Below the pieces are notes generated by a model. The model saw only the letters and a program-made list of their open reading frames with translations. It was not told the origin of the DNA and did not search any database. From JAFLBI01 sp964616465 (GTDB lineage: Bacteria > Bacteroidota > Bacteroidia > Chitinophagales > Chitinophagaceae): a stretch of 64,000 nucleotides of DNA. A program made the position numbers and the translations under genes. Position 1 is the first letter of the stretch, and each line of letters opens with the position of its first letter. Shown in pieces: positions 54,679 to 62,252 of the stretch. The stretch spans positions 62,001 through 126,000 of the forward strand of contig CAZTTO010000009.1 in the NCBI GenBank assembly GCA_964616465.1. Reading direction: 5' to 3'.

Positions 54679-55466
54679 TGCGACATCAGATACATTTATT
54701 TTTTACTGCTTTGATGTTTTTTACTAGGATACCTATTCCTAAAATTCCTTATCACCCTGATATGTTGCAAGAAAGTGCCCGCTATTTTACATGGGTAGGC
54801 ATTTTGGTTGGAAGTATCGCCGGATTGACATTCTATTTATCAAGCTTACTTTTTTCAATTGAACTGAGTATACTAATTTCTATGCTTAGTTCTATTTGGG
54901 TAACTGGTGCATTTCATGAAGACGGCCTCGCCGACTGTTTTGATGCTTTTGGTGGCGGATGGAAAAAAGAGCAAATCCTCACCATCATGAAGGATAGTAG
55001 ATTAGGCACCTATGGTGTAATTGGACTTATAGCTAGCTTGTCATTAAAATTTTTACTACTCAGAGAACTAGTGCATATTCTTTCCTTATACTTACTTCCT
55101 CTTACCCTTATCACGGCACATAGCATTTCCAGAGGAATGGCCATTGTTATGATGCAAACACTGCCCTATGTACAAGATATAGATAGCAGTAAAAGCAAAC
55201 CTTTGGCAAACAGACAGCTCACTCTATTAGAATTAATAATTGCGAGCATAGGCATTATACTACCATTATCGGTATTGATACTAAAATCAAATCAACAATT
55301 CGAGCTCACTTTAGTAGTTATACCAGTTTTTATTGGTGCTCTATTATTAGGAAAGTATTGGAAAAAATGGATTGGCGGCTATACTGGTGATTGCCTTGGG
55401 GCAACACAACAAATAACTGAACTAATTTTTTACTTCACCGTTTTATTGATATGGAAATTCATTTAA
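54678..55466 (+). CDS. cobS: Adenosylcobinamide-GDP ribazoletransferase
   Basis: 262 aa membrane enzyme for the last step of cobalamin assembly, joining GDP-cobinamide and alpha-ribazole. Signature FFTRIPIPKIPY at the N-terminus, catalytic HEDGLADCFDAFGGG (residues ~75-89), GTYGVIGLI, and GGYTGDCLGATQQITEL. About six helices. The DUF before it and cobC after it overlap by 1 and 16 bp, so all are one operon. Confidence 0.95.
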   Translation: MRHQIHLFFTALMFFTRIPIPKIPYHPDMLQESARYFTWVGILVGSIAGLTFYLSSLLFSIELSILISMLSSIWVTGAFHEDGLADCFDAFGGGWKKEQILTIMKDSRLGTYGVIGLIASLSLKFLLLRELVHILSLYLLPLTLITAHSISRGMAIVMMQTLPYVQDIDSSKSKPLANRQLTLLELIIASIGIILPLSVLILKSNQQFELTLVVIPVFIGALLLGKYWKKWIGGYTGDCLGATQQITELIFYFTVLLIWKFI

Positions 55467-56053
55467 TCAGGCATACAACCCCTCTGGTAGAAAAAGGGAT
55501 TTGCTATGGACAAACCGACTTAGATGTAACTAATAGCTTCCATGAAGAAGCCCAAAATATTTTTCAGCAAATTGGGCATTTCAACTACCATAGCATTATT
55601 TCATCACCTCTACAAAGATGCGCCAAGCTGGCTAAGCAGTTGTTTCCAGAAAAAAATATAATATTCGAAAAATCAATCATGGAAATTAATTGTGGTAGTT
55701 GGGAAATGCAGCATTGGGATGAAATTCCAAAGTCTGAATTAGACCCTTGGATGACCGATTTTGTAAACACACGCATTCCAAATGGTGAAAGCTATGTAGA
55801 CATTTATGATCGTGTAACCCAATACTTTCAATCATTGCAGCCTTTGCCTCAACCAATTGCATTGGTTACACATGGTGGCGTAATAAGAAGTATTTTGTCA
55901 CATATTACTGAAACACCATTAGAAAAATCTTTTGAAGCATTCACTATACGTTATGGTTGTGTTGTGCAACTTACATTAGAAGATAACAAATGGAATTACA
56001 ACACCTTGCATAATCCTCAATTCGAAAAAGAGCAACATCACCCTTCTAAATAA
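55451..56053 (+). CDS. cobC: Alpha-ribazole phosphatase (histidine phosphatase)
   Basis: 200 aa, 2-histidine phosphatase. Catalytic His is in LIRHTTP (residues 5-11), second His in THGGVIRS, plus SSPLQRC and GSWE. Removes the 5' phosphate in the lower-ligand branch; family members also include other phosphatases, but overlap with cobS (16 bp) supports CobC. No cobU/cobP gene is seen in the operon. Confidence 0.88.
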   Translation: MEIHLIRHTTPLVEKGICYGQTDLDVTNSFHEEAQNIFQQIGHFNYHSIISSPLQRCAKLAKQLFPEKNIIFEKSIMEINCGSWEMQHWDEIPKSELDPWMTDFVNTRIPNGESYVDIYDRVTQYFQSLQPLPQPIALVTHGGVIRSILSHITETPLEKSFEAFTIRYGCVVQLTLEDNKWNYNTLHNPQFEKEQHHPSK

Positions 56054-56089
56054 TTTTATTGGTCAGCTTGCTTGTAATATCTTTATGAT

Positions 56090-56668
56090 ATGTCATTCAG
56101 CATTGATCAACTTCTAACAGTCACTTTTACATTATTTGCAGTTATAGACATTGTAGGTTCTATACCACTATTGATTTCATTAAAGGACAAAATGGGCTCC
56201 ATCAGAGAGTTGCAAGCCACATTAATTTCAGGTGGACTAATGATTTTATTCCTCTTCATGGGTAAGCCAATTTTAAATGTGCTAGGTGTGGATGTACGTT
56301 CATTTGCTGTTGGTGGTTCAATTGTAATTTTTCTGCTTGGATTAGAAATGGTACTAGGTCATGAAATATTTAAAGGTGATAAAGATGCAAAAGCTGGAAC
56401 TGTTGTTCCTATTGCCTTTCCTATTATTGCGGGAAGTGGAACACTAACGACTATTATGTCGCTCAAAGCCAACTTTGAAGAAACGTATATTTTAAGTGGC
56501 ATACTGGTTAACCTTCTAATTGTTTATATAGTTCTGAAATCTTTAAAGTGGATTGAAAAAGTTTTGGGTAAATCAGGCTTAGTTGCAGTTAGAAAGTTCT
56601 TTGGGGTTATTTTATTGGCCATTGCAGTAAAAATATTTGGAAGCAATATTGCAGCATTTGGAAAATAA
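56090..56668 (+). CDS. MarC-family membrane protein
   Basis: 192 aa with six membrane helices. Typical MarC pieces: FAVIDIVGSIPLLISL, FPIIAGSGTLTTIMSL and a C-terminal helix LVAVRKFFGVILLAIAVKIF. Function of the family is unknown; the once-proposed multiple-antibiotic role is not established. Same strand as the cobalamin genes, 36 bp after cobC. Confidence 0.85.
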   Translation: MSFSIDQLLTVTFTLFAVIDIVGSIPLLISLKDKMGSIRELQATLISGGLMILFLFMGKPILNVLGVDVRSFAVGGSIVIFLLGLEMVLGHEIFKGDKDAKAGTVVPIAFPIIAGSGTLTTIMSLKANFEETYILSGILVNLLIVYIVLKSLKWIEKVLGKSGLVAVRKFFGVILLAIAVKIFGSNIAAFGK

Positions 56669-56993
56669 ATTTTCATATGATTTCCCTTTACTAATTAACC
56701 AATGTTTCTATTGGTTAAAAGAAAATCTAGAGTGGATTTTCTGGATAGGTGCAGTTTTCTTGTTATTTTTTATGCCCTTCCAAGATGAACTCCCCTCTCT
56801 GTGTGTTTATCATGCTTTAGGCTGGGAGAATTGCTTTGGCTGTGGAATAGGCAGATCTATACATTATTGTTTGAACGGTCAATGGCAAGAGTCTTGGAAT
56901 ATGCATGTTTTCGGAATTCCTGCAACATGTATTATATTTATAAGAATTATTCAAATCAGACCACGAAAATCAAAACTTCATGCAACAACCTAA
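56637..56993 (+). CDS. DUF2752 small membrane protein
   Basis: 118 aa. One helix near residues 33-47, then CVYHALGWENCFGCGIGRSIHYCLNG, the Cys/Gly-rich DUF2752 core, and a second helix. Start is uncertain: only TTG codons (56637, 56649, 56658) are available before the conserved part, overlapping marC by up to 32 bp. Function unknown. Confidence 0.7.
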   Translation: MEAILQHLENKFSYDFPLLINQCFYWLKENLEWIFWIGAVFLLFFMPFQDELPSLCVYHALGWENCFGCGIGRSIHYCLNGQWQESWNMHVFGIPATCIIFIRIIQIRPRKSKLHATT

Positions 56994-57339
56994 TTTAATC
57001 ATGCTTGTTCCAGGAATGGAAGGCGAAGAGCTTGTTTACCTTCAGTCGGTTACATCTCATTTAAATCCTGACCAACTCCAGATGTTCGCGTCTTTATATA
57101 ATGGTAAAAGAAAAAACAGTGACACCATATTAATTGGTTGTTTAATAGGCTTTGTTGCACTTGGTGGAATACAAAGATTTCTGTTAAACCAAATTGGAAT
57201 GGGTTTACTTTACTTATTTACAGCGGGTCTATGTCTGATTGGAACCATAGTTGACACCATCAATTACAAAAAACTCACTTTTCAGTATAATCAAAAAATG
57301 GCTCAAGAAAGTTTAGCATTGATTGGTGTGTACAGATAA
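56980..57339 (+). CDS. TM2-like domain membrane protein
   Basis: 119 aa. Two helices: IGCLIGFVALGGIQRFLLNQIGMGLLYLFTAGLCLIG with RF and Gly pattern typical of the TM2 domain (residues ~48-86). Overlaps the DUF2752 gene by 14 bp. Last gene before the tRNA-Arg. Function unknown. Confidence 0.75.
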   Translation: MQQPNLIMLVPGMEGEELVYLQSVTSHLNPDQLQMFASLYNGKRKNSDTILIGCLIGFVALGGIQRFLLNQIGMGLLYLFTAGLCLIGTIVDTINYKKLTFQYNQKMAQESLALIGVYR

Positions 57340-57348
57340 ATTCTAGGC

Positions 57349-59016
57349 CTAAGCAACTATTTTTGCGCCCTGGCCTCGTAGTACAATGGATAGTATAAGA
57401 GTTTCCGGAGCTCCAGATCTAGGTTCGATTCCTAGCGAGGCTACCCAGTAAGACTTACGGTTCCTTTTTATCAAGGAACCTTTTTTATTTTCCTCTAAAA
57501 CCTTTGCTGCAGCTGTGATTGCGGTGAATATACTATTAATACGAGGAGTTCGAACTCTGTCTTTTTCCTTATTATACAATATTCCTTCTGGATAAATAAG
57601 GTACTGTAGCTTTTGCTTGCCGTCATAATTACTGGAAAGCCATATCTGGCGTAGGTTTCGGGCCAATTGTAAGCCCTTTTTTATAGCCTTTTCAAAGTTC
57701 GAACTATTAAAGTCACCATTATCCATTTCCTGCGTAAGTTGAAGCACTTCTTCTTGTAGCTTTTTATTATACTTTTCAAAAAGAATTTTATCAATTTCAC
57801 CATTTACAAAACGCCATTCTAGTTTCTCCAAACTTTGTTTTGCTTCAGTAATTTTACACTTCAACGCAGCCTGCTGCTTTAATTTAGCTTCAAGTTTTAT
57901 CTCAAGCTGTTCCATCATAATACTTGAGAGAGTTTCCTCTAAAGCAGCTCTAATTTCGTGTTTTGAAATCTCTTTCTCAAAAAGGCTGTTTAAATGATCT
58001 GCTCTTACATTCACGCTTACCCCTTTATCTCTTGCCTTATAGTAATAAAAGCCCTTTTGAAAGTAGCCTGTGAAAGGTGATAGTGTTGTTTCATCCTTAG
58101 CGAAGGATTTAAGCGGCAAGGGTTCAATCTTATACTTCTTAGCGATTCCTTTGTGATGATTTTGGGATAGTATTGTATTAGCTTTTTTGAATAATTCTAT
58201 AGTTACTAATGGTGGGTGTTTTCCCAGGTGTAATTCGCCTGGAATAAGTGAGTGAGTTATTAACCCGCAATAGAAAGGATTGGAAATAATTCTTGCAAAA
58301 CTCTTATATTCTATATTTGAGCCCATTTTTTTAAGTTTTTCAACAATTTCCACATTGCTCATTTTATCTTCTGCTTTCCATCTAAATGCAAGTTTCAGTA
58401 ATTCGCCATCCCTGTTAATGGTATATATATGTTCTCTTGCTTTATGTTTAGGTCTGGTGTTTTTGTAGCCAAATGGTGCAGCAGCAACCCAATATCCTTG
58501 CCTAAGGTTCTCAATCATTCCCTTGATAGTTTTATCCTTCCTCAGTTCATTATCATAGTTACCAAACAAGTAAAATATATTTTGTTGCAATTTACCAGAT
58601 GGTGTTGTTACATCAATTTCTTGATAAACAGACAACACTTTTACACCAAGACTCTCTAAAGTTCGGGTTAAGTTACCTGCGTTTTCACTTCGGGAGAAAC
58701 GCTCATAGGAGTACACCAATATTGCAGAAATACTCTTATCCTTCTTCACATAGCTAATCATCTTAGCAAACTCTCTGCGTTCATCATTTTTTGCAGATTC
58801 ATAAGTACCTCCAAAAATGGTTTTGATCTCCAATCCACGTTTTTCAGCAAACTCAATACAGGATTTACGCTGAGAATCGAGACTCGTGTTGAATACAGCT
58901 TGTTCATAGCTCGATACTCTTGTATATACCACGATGTTATTACCTTTTCGCCAAGTAATTTTTTTAGGACTTTTAGCAAAGCGGTTGAGATCTTCGACAA
59001 CTTTTTTTCGTGTCAT
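57349..59016 (-). CDS. Large serine recombinase (site-specific integrase)
   Basis: 555 aa. Resolvase domain at about residues 28-165: nucleophile Ser35 in YTRVSSYEQ, and SYERFSRSENAGN. Then the recombinase domain (EIDVTTPSGKLQ, GYWVAAAPFGYKNT) and a coiled coil about 385-465. The zinc-ribbon Cys pairs usual in this class are not seen; the region reads SPFTGYFQKGFYYYK instead. Odd: the last ~43 residues are antisense to the tRNA-Arg terminator and tRNA (WVASLGIEPRSGAPE is the classic tRNA-antisense translation). The gene's 3' end was therefore set by integration into the tRNA. Confidence 0.88.
   Translation of the reverse strand: MTRKKVVEDLNRFAKSPKKITWRKGNNIVVYTRVSSYEQAVFNTSLDSQRKSCIEFAEKRGLEIKTIFGGTYESAKNDERREFAKMISYVKKDKSISAILVYSYERFSRSENAGNLTRTLESLGVKVLSVYQEIDVTTPSGKLQQNIFYLFGNYDNELRKDKTIKGMIENLRQGYWVAAAPFGYKNTRPKHKAREHIYTINRDGELLKLAFRWKAEDKMSNVEIVEKLKKMGSNIEYKSFARIISNPFYCGLITHSLIPGELHLGKHPPLVTIELFKKANTILSQNHHKGIAKKYKIEPLPLKSFAKDETTLSPFTGYFQKGFYYYKARDKGVSVNVRADHLNSLFEKEISKHEIRAALEETLSSIMMEQLEIKLEAKLKQQAALKCKITEAKQSLEKLEWRFVNGEIDKILFEKYNKKLQEEVLQLTQEMDNGDFNSSNFEKAIKKGLQLARNLRQIWLSSNYDGKQKLQYLIYPEGILYNKEKDRVRTPRINSIFTAITAAAKVLEENKKGSLIKRNRKSYWVASLGIEPRSGAPETLILSIVLRGQGAKIVA
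57372..57443 (+). tRNA. tRNA-Arg (anticodon CCG)
   Basis: 72-nt cloverleaf: acceptor GGCCTCG/CGAGGCT (one G-U), D-arm GTAC-AATGGATA-GTAT, anticodon loop TTCCGGA with CCG at 57405-57407 (reads CGG, Arg), T-arm CTAGG-TTCGATT-CCTAG, discriminator A; CCA is not encoded. The anticodon stem has one A27-C43 mismatch. A hairpin terminator follows. The serine recombinase gene on the other strand reads through it, so this is the likely attachment site of the island to its right. Confidence 0.9.
57459..57486 (+). terminator. Terminator of tRNA-Arg
   Basis: GGTTCCTT (57459-57466), 6-nt loop, AAGGAACC (57473-57480), then six Ts. It lies inside the recombinase coding frame, antisense to residues ~513-520. 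Confidence 0.8.
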
Positions 59017-59017
59017 A

Positions 59018-59152
59018 TTATTCTTTTTGAATATCCTGCAATAGAATGGTACAAATGATTTCAGCTAGTGCTGTAAGGTCTTCTAGCTCTTGGTCTGTGA
59101 GGTTTGGAGATTCTTGATCTTTGCATGGGGAAGAAAATTTTTGATGAAACAT
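59018..59152 (-). CDS. Small acidic protein upstream of the recombinase
   Basis: 44 codons from ATG 59152 to TAA 59020-59018, reading MFHQKFSSPCKDQESPNLTD and ending in an acidic helix (ELEDLTALAEIICTILLQDI). Its stop is one base before the recombinase ATG, a spacing typical of coupled genes. No homology recognised. Could be a small accessory (directionality or regulatory) factor, or chance. Confidence 0.45.
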   Translation of the reverse strand: MFHQKFSSPCKDQESPNLTDQELEDLTALAEIICTILLQDIQKE

Positions 59153-59203
59153 GATCAGCAGTTGAAATACCGCCCTTTTTGGGAAGAGTATTTGCTGTGA
59201 TTA

Positions 59204-60148
59204 TTACTTGCCGGTTCTGCCGGATAATATTTGTTTTTTGATTTTTTTAAAACTAATAGAGCTGGAGTCTCTCGTAGATAGTGTGATTTCTTCATACTGC
59301 CCTAAACCAATTGCTTTCCTAAGTTTTTTTGCCTGCTCACCGCCAAAGGTTTGAATCGTTTTACTGTCAATACGTTCAATTTGTCCATCAGATAGTTTTA
59401 CGGTCAACTCATGGACATTCTTTTCTTTCAAAGCTAACAACACCCTTTTCTCATTTTCTGACAAAAAGCCCGGAATGTTTATCATTTTTAAGTCATCAGA
59501 CTGTATAAACTCAATTAAGAAGAAGGAGACAGATAATTCAATATGAGGCGCTGTTATATCATATACTTGCTCACCCAAACAATTCAACTCGGTACCTCTT
59601 TTTTCAATTACTCGACCACCAGGAAAAATAAGTAACACTCCATCCTTGTTATTTTCAATACACCAAATGATTAGTTCAGTCAGAAAATTGATTTCAAATT
59701 TGAGGCTGTAGAGCAGTAAGCTATCCTTGAGCATGTGGTCTATTCTTAGCATCAATTCTTTATCTTCCTGCGTTAGTGTTCCTGCTAATTCAATTCTTTT
59801 GAGCCTATCGTAATGATATTTCAGCTTCTTTTTAGGTAGTTCTTCAAAGTATGCGTCTTTAAATAGTCGGTCGCACAAAAGAGACGTATCCTTAATACTA
59901 TAACCTAAAGCCCTTAGATGATCTAGTATTCTAAGCCAGATAACCTGAGCGAAACTGATTTGTACGTTCCATGTCCCTTTCTGGATGAAAGGCATCAAAC
60001 CATTTCTGCGCCAATATGGAAATGAATTTGCCATAGGGCGGCCATTGAGATCTATCAAATCCTCAACTGGAAAAATTGGATAAAACATATATCGCCGGAA
60101 TTCAGCAATTGAAATTTTTTCATTATCCAGCATATTTTCACTTACCAT
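59204..60148 (-). CDS. MerR-like DNA-binding regulator of the island
   Basis: 314 aa. The N-terminal ~100 residues fit a MerR-type winged helix: FPYWRRNGLMPF then QVIWLRILDHLRALGYSIKDTSLLCDRLF (recognition and wing helices). The remaining ~200 residues are of no recognised family and may be a sensor or oligomerisation domain. Promoter boxes TTTG (60184-60181) and TACTTTTG (60160-60153) on the minus strand overlap a dyad (60178-60197), consistent with self-control. ATG 60148 lies 4 nt after the -7 box, so the mRNA would be leaderless. It precedes the recombinase on the same strand. Confidence 0.65.
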   Translation of the reverse strand: MVSENMLDNEKISIAEFRRYMFYPIFPVEDLIDLNGRPMANSFPYWRRNGLMPFIQKGTWNVQISFAQVIWLRILDHLRALGYSIKDTSLLCDRLFKDAYFEELPKKKLKYHYDRLKRIELAGTLTQEDKELMLRIDHMLKDSLLLYSLKFEINFLTELIIWCIENNKDGVLLIFPGGRVIEKRGTELNCLGEQVYDITAPHIELSVSFFLIEFIQSDDLKMINIPGFLSENEKRVLLALKEKNVHELTVKLSDGQIERIDSKTIQTFGGEQAKKLRKAIGLGQYEEITLSTRDSSSISFKKIKKQILSGRTGK

Positions 60149-60152
60149 AGTT

Positions 60153-60184
60153 CAAAAGTATGTAATTTATTCTAACTTTACAAA
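60153..60184 (-). promoter_or_regulatory. Promoter of the MerR-like gene
   Basis: Minus strand TTTG (60184-60181), exactly 20-nt spacer, TACTTTTG (60160-60153). The -33 box lies in the left arm of the operator-like dyad at 60178-60197. Confidence 0.6.
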
Positions 60185-60197
60185 ACAAACTTTGTAA
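60178..60197. promoter_or_regulatory. Operator-like dyad in the divergent region
   Basis: TTACAAA, spacer ACAAAC, TTTGTAA: perfect 7-bp arms, between the MerR-like gene and the divergent zinc-ribbon gene, ending 1 nt before that gene's ATG. MerR proteins bind dyads of about this size. Confidence 0.55.
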
Positions 60198-60198
60198 T

Positions 60199-60600
60199 AT
60201 GCTTCATAAAAGATTTTCTAACAGAAAATATCCTCGAAAAAACTGCCCGCAGTGTTCAAAGAGTTTTATTCCTACAGATCGAAGGCAGATTTACTGTTGT
60301 GCTCAATGCCGCATTGACTTTAACAACGATAAAAGACTTACGCAAGATGCCAGTGCATTATATTTTAAAAAAGCATTGATCCATAATCAGCGATGTCTAA
60401 AAAAAGCTTACGAAGTACTAATTCGAGAAAAAGAAGATCAAATCAATATTGATTTTTTAAGATATGATGGTTTTGAACCAGGTATATACAGCCAACGACA
60501 TTTAAATGGAACTCTTGGCACAACTATTCTTTGGAGTCTCGATTACGGAATAGAGGGAATTGATAAAAATAATTCAATAGTGAAAATCAAAAAAAGATAA
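60199..60600 (+). CDS. Zinc-ribbon protein of the island
   Basis: 133 aa. Four-to-five Cys zinc ribbon at residues 16-37: NCPQCSKSF ... IYCCAQCRIDF (C16-x2-C19, C33/C34-x2-C37). The rest, including FKKALIHNQRCLKKAYEVLI and a C-terminal acidic/hydrophobic stretch, has no recognised domain. Divergent from the MerR-like gene, and one base upstream of the next gene. Likely DNA- or RNA-binding; function unknown. Confidence 0.65.
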   Translation: MLHKRFSNRKYPRKNCPQCSKSFIPTDRRQIYCCAQCRIDFNNDKRLTQDASALYFKKALIHNQRCLKKAYEVLIREKEDQINIDFLRYDGFEPGIYSQRHLNGTLGTTILWSLDYGIEGIDKNNSIVKIKKR

Positions 60601-60601
60601 T

Positions 60602-60904
60602 ATGGAAGTCATTCGCCCACTTACCATTGAAGAGCTGCTATTTCCAACAATTCAGAAAGTTAATGTTACTCCCAGCTCACCAATTTCTTTGCCTTTAAAA
60701 TCCACTTATGTCGATATTGCAAGCTCTATTGATGAACCCATCAATTTTGCTTCATCTCTACATCAAAAACCGGACATCCAAATTGTTGCAGCAAATTTTT
60801 TAAAGAAAAATAAAATTCCCTTTATCATAGGAGGAATATTACTTGGTGCTGCAATCTTAATTACAATTGATTACTTGAATAAAAAGAAAAAAGAAAATAA
60901 TTAA
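60602..60904 (+). CDS. Small single-helix membrane protein
   Basis: 100 aa. Residues 1-70 are soluble; one membrane helix at about 73-91 (PFIIGGILLGAAILITIDYL) followed by a basic tail (NKKKKENN), suggesting the N-terminus outside. Starts 1 bp after the zinc-ribbon gene, so co-expressed. No family recognised. Confidence 0.6.
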   Translation: MEVIRPLTIEELLFPTIQKVNVTPSSPISLPLKSTYVDIASSIDEPINFASSLHQKPDIQIVAANFLKKNKIPFIIGGILLGAAILITIDYLNKKKKENN

Positions 60905-61311
60905 TTGCTTCGACACTAATTATCAAAAACGAGTTTTTCGTCGACTTTTTGCATCATTACTTATCAATACAAATCATTACATATTTAAATGAATATTATT
61001 AGCATTATACAAATTTTTGAGAATCAAATTAGTTGTTCGACATTATCACAATCAAAGAATAATATAAGTGTTAATTGCTAGACTAGCAATTAATTATACT
61101 TACAGTTAACTTAGCAATGAAGCAAACGAATAAGCATGTGTTGAGGTCTGCATTGACTTATAACTTTAAGCAGATCCTCAAATTTAATCGTCAACAAGCG
61201 GTTATTGTGTCACAAGTCTTGCGAAAGATAAAACAGGTGTAGGTGGTAAGCTCCCCCAAAAACAGTACGGTTTAAAAGTAGACAAAAGTCAATACATTTA
61301 AACTGTCAAAT
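60905..61311. other. AT-rich spacer left of the IS remnant
   Basis: A 407-bp stretch with no convincing gene. It holds an 11-bp inverted repeat (61071-61093), a 41-codon frame (61117-61242; MKQTNKHVLRSALTYNF...) ending just where IS-type sequence begins, and the IS left end (TAAGCTCCCCCAAAAACAGT, from about 61247). The small frame could be the stub of a gene cut by the insertion; not claimed. Confidence 0.5.
61071..61093. repeat. 11-bp palindrome
   Basis: TTAATTGCTAG, A, CTAGCAATTAA: near-continuous perfect inverted repeat, 23 nt, 24 nt upstream of a small open frame. Could be a binding or recombination site. Confidence 0.5.
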
Positions 61312-61578
61312 ATGAGAAAGAGTAAATTTAGCCACACGCAGATTGCTAGCATTTTAAAGGAGTTTTAGCAAGGAAAATCTGCACAAGAGATTCAACGAGA
61401 GTATGGAGTAAGTAAAGCTACCTTTTACAAATGGCGGGAACGCTATGGTGGTATAGAAGCAAGTGAACTTAAGCGAGTAAAAGAGTTGGAGGAAGAAAAC
61501 GCACGTTTAAAGCGTATGTATGCCAACTTAGCTATGGAGTTAGATGTTGCTAAATACATCATTGAAAAAAAGCTTTAA
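61312..61578 (+). pseudogene. IS3 OrfA, interrupted by a stop codon
   Basis: Reading from ATG 61312 gives MRKSKFSHTQIASILKEF, then TAG at 61366-61368, then QGKSAQEIQREYGVSKATFYKWRERYGG and a Leu-zipper tail (KELEEENARLKRMYANL). This is the IS3 OrfA helix-turn-helix; the stop (GAG to TAG likely) breaks it. It ends in K-K-L-stop at the slippery site A AAA AAG (61566-61572), in the right phase for a -1 shift into OrfB. Confidence 0.88.
61566..61572 (+). promoter_or_regulatory. IS3 programmed -1 frameshift site
   Basis: A AAA AAG, in the OrfA frame, is the usual IS3 slippery heptamer. A -1 shift reads AAA AAA GCT TTA and joins KKALKPCDKRAIVDQL of OrfB. Confidence 0.8.
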
Positions 61579-61601
61579 AGCCTTGCGATAAACGAGCAAT
61601 T

Positions 61602-62252
61602 GTGGATCAATTGCGTGAGGATCGGCCAAAAGACATCGGCAAGGCGTGTCGAGTATTAAAAATTAGTAGGAGCAGTCTTCATTATAGATCTGTAAAAGAT
61701 GACCAGTCGTTAATTAGTCAACTGGAGCAGCTTGCTGTTGATCATCCTATTGAAGGCTTTTGGAAGTATTATTATCGTTTAAGAAACAGAGGTGAGCATG
61801 TTAATCATAAGCGACTACACAGGATTTATAAAGAGCTAAAACTTACAATTAGACGCAAGGTTAAAAAGCGTCTACCTGCAAGAGTAAAAGAAGCTCTAGA
61901 AGTGCCTACGTCGTTCACTCACACATGGAGCATTGATTTTATGACAGACGTTCTGAGTAATGGTACAAAGTTTAGATCCTTTAACGTAATAGATGATTTT
62001 AACAGGGAAGTATTGTTTATTGAAGTTGATTATTCGTTAAAAAGCAGTAGAGTAATATGGGTGCTATGTCATCTTATTAATAGATATGGGAAGCCTCATA
62101 AAATTAGGATGGATAATGGGCCTGAGTTTATTTCAAAACTTACAAAAGTGGCTGTTGAGCGTTGGCTGTCCTTTCATTTCATTCGCTTTAAAAGTCCAAT
62201 TCTAAAAGTTGTCCATTCTTCTTTAGCCAGTTCTTTGCTTTTTCGTAGTTAG
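61602..62252 (+). pseudogene. IS3 OrfB transposase, 3'-truncated
   Basis: GTG start 61602. HTH_21 region at the N-terminus (RPKDIGKACRVLKISRSSLHYR), then the integrase core with the first two catalytic residues (Asp in WSIDFMTD, Asp in MDNGPEF). The third catalytic Glu and the C-terminal ~80 residues are lost; the frame continues as unrelated residues antisense to the metallopeptidase gene. Inactive. Confidence 0.88.

Larger units (their letters stand above)
61247..62187 (+). mobile_element. Truncated IS3-family insertion sequence
   Basis: Remnant with orfA (nonsense-mutated), a programmed -1 frameshift site and a 3'-truncated orfB. The left end is placed approximately at the C-rich block near 61247. 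The right end is missing: homology stops after DNGPEFISKLTKVAVERW (about 62163), and sequence that reads as the metallopeptidase gene's 3' end begins by 62188. Inactive. Confidence 0.8.

Noticed and set aside
61117..61242. 41-codon gene in the AT-rich spacer
   Set aside because: No recognisable domain, ends at the IS boundary, no promoter at fitting distance.
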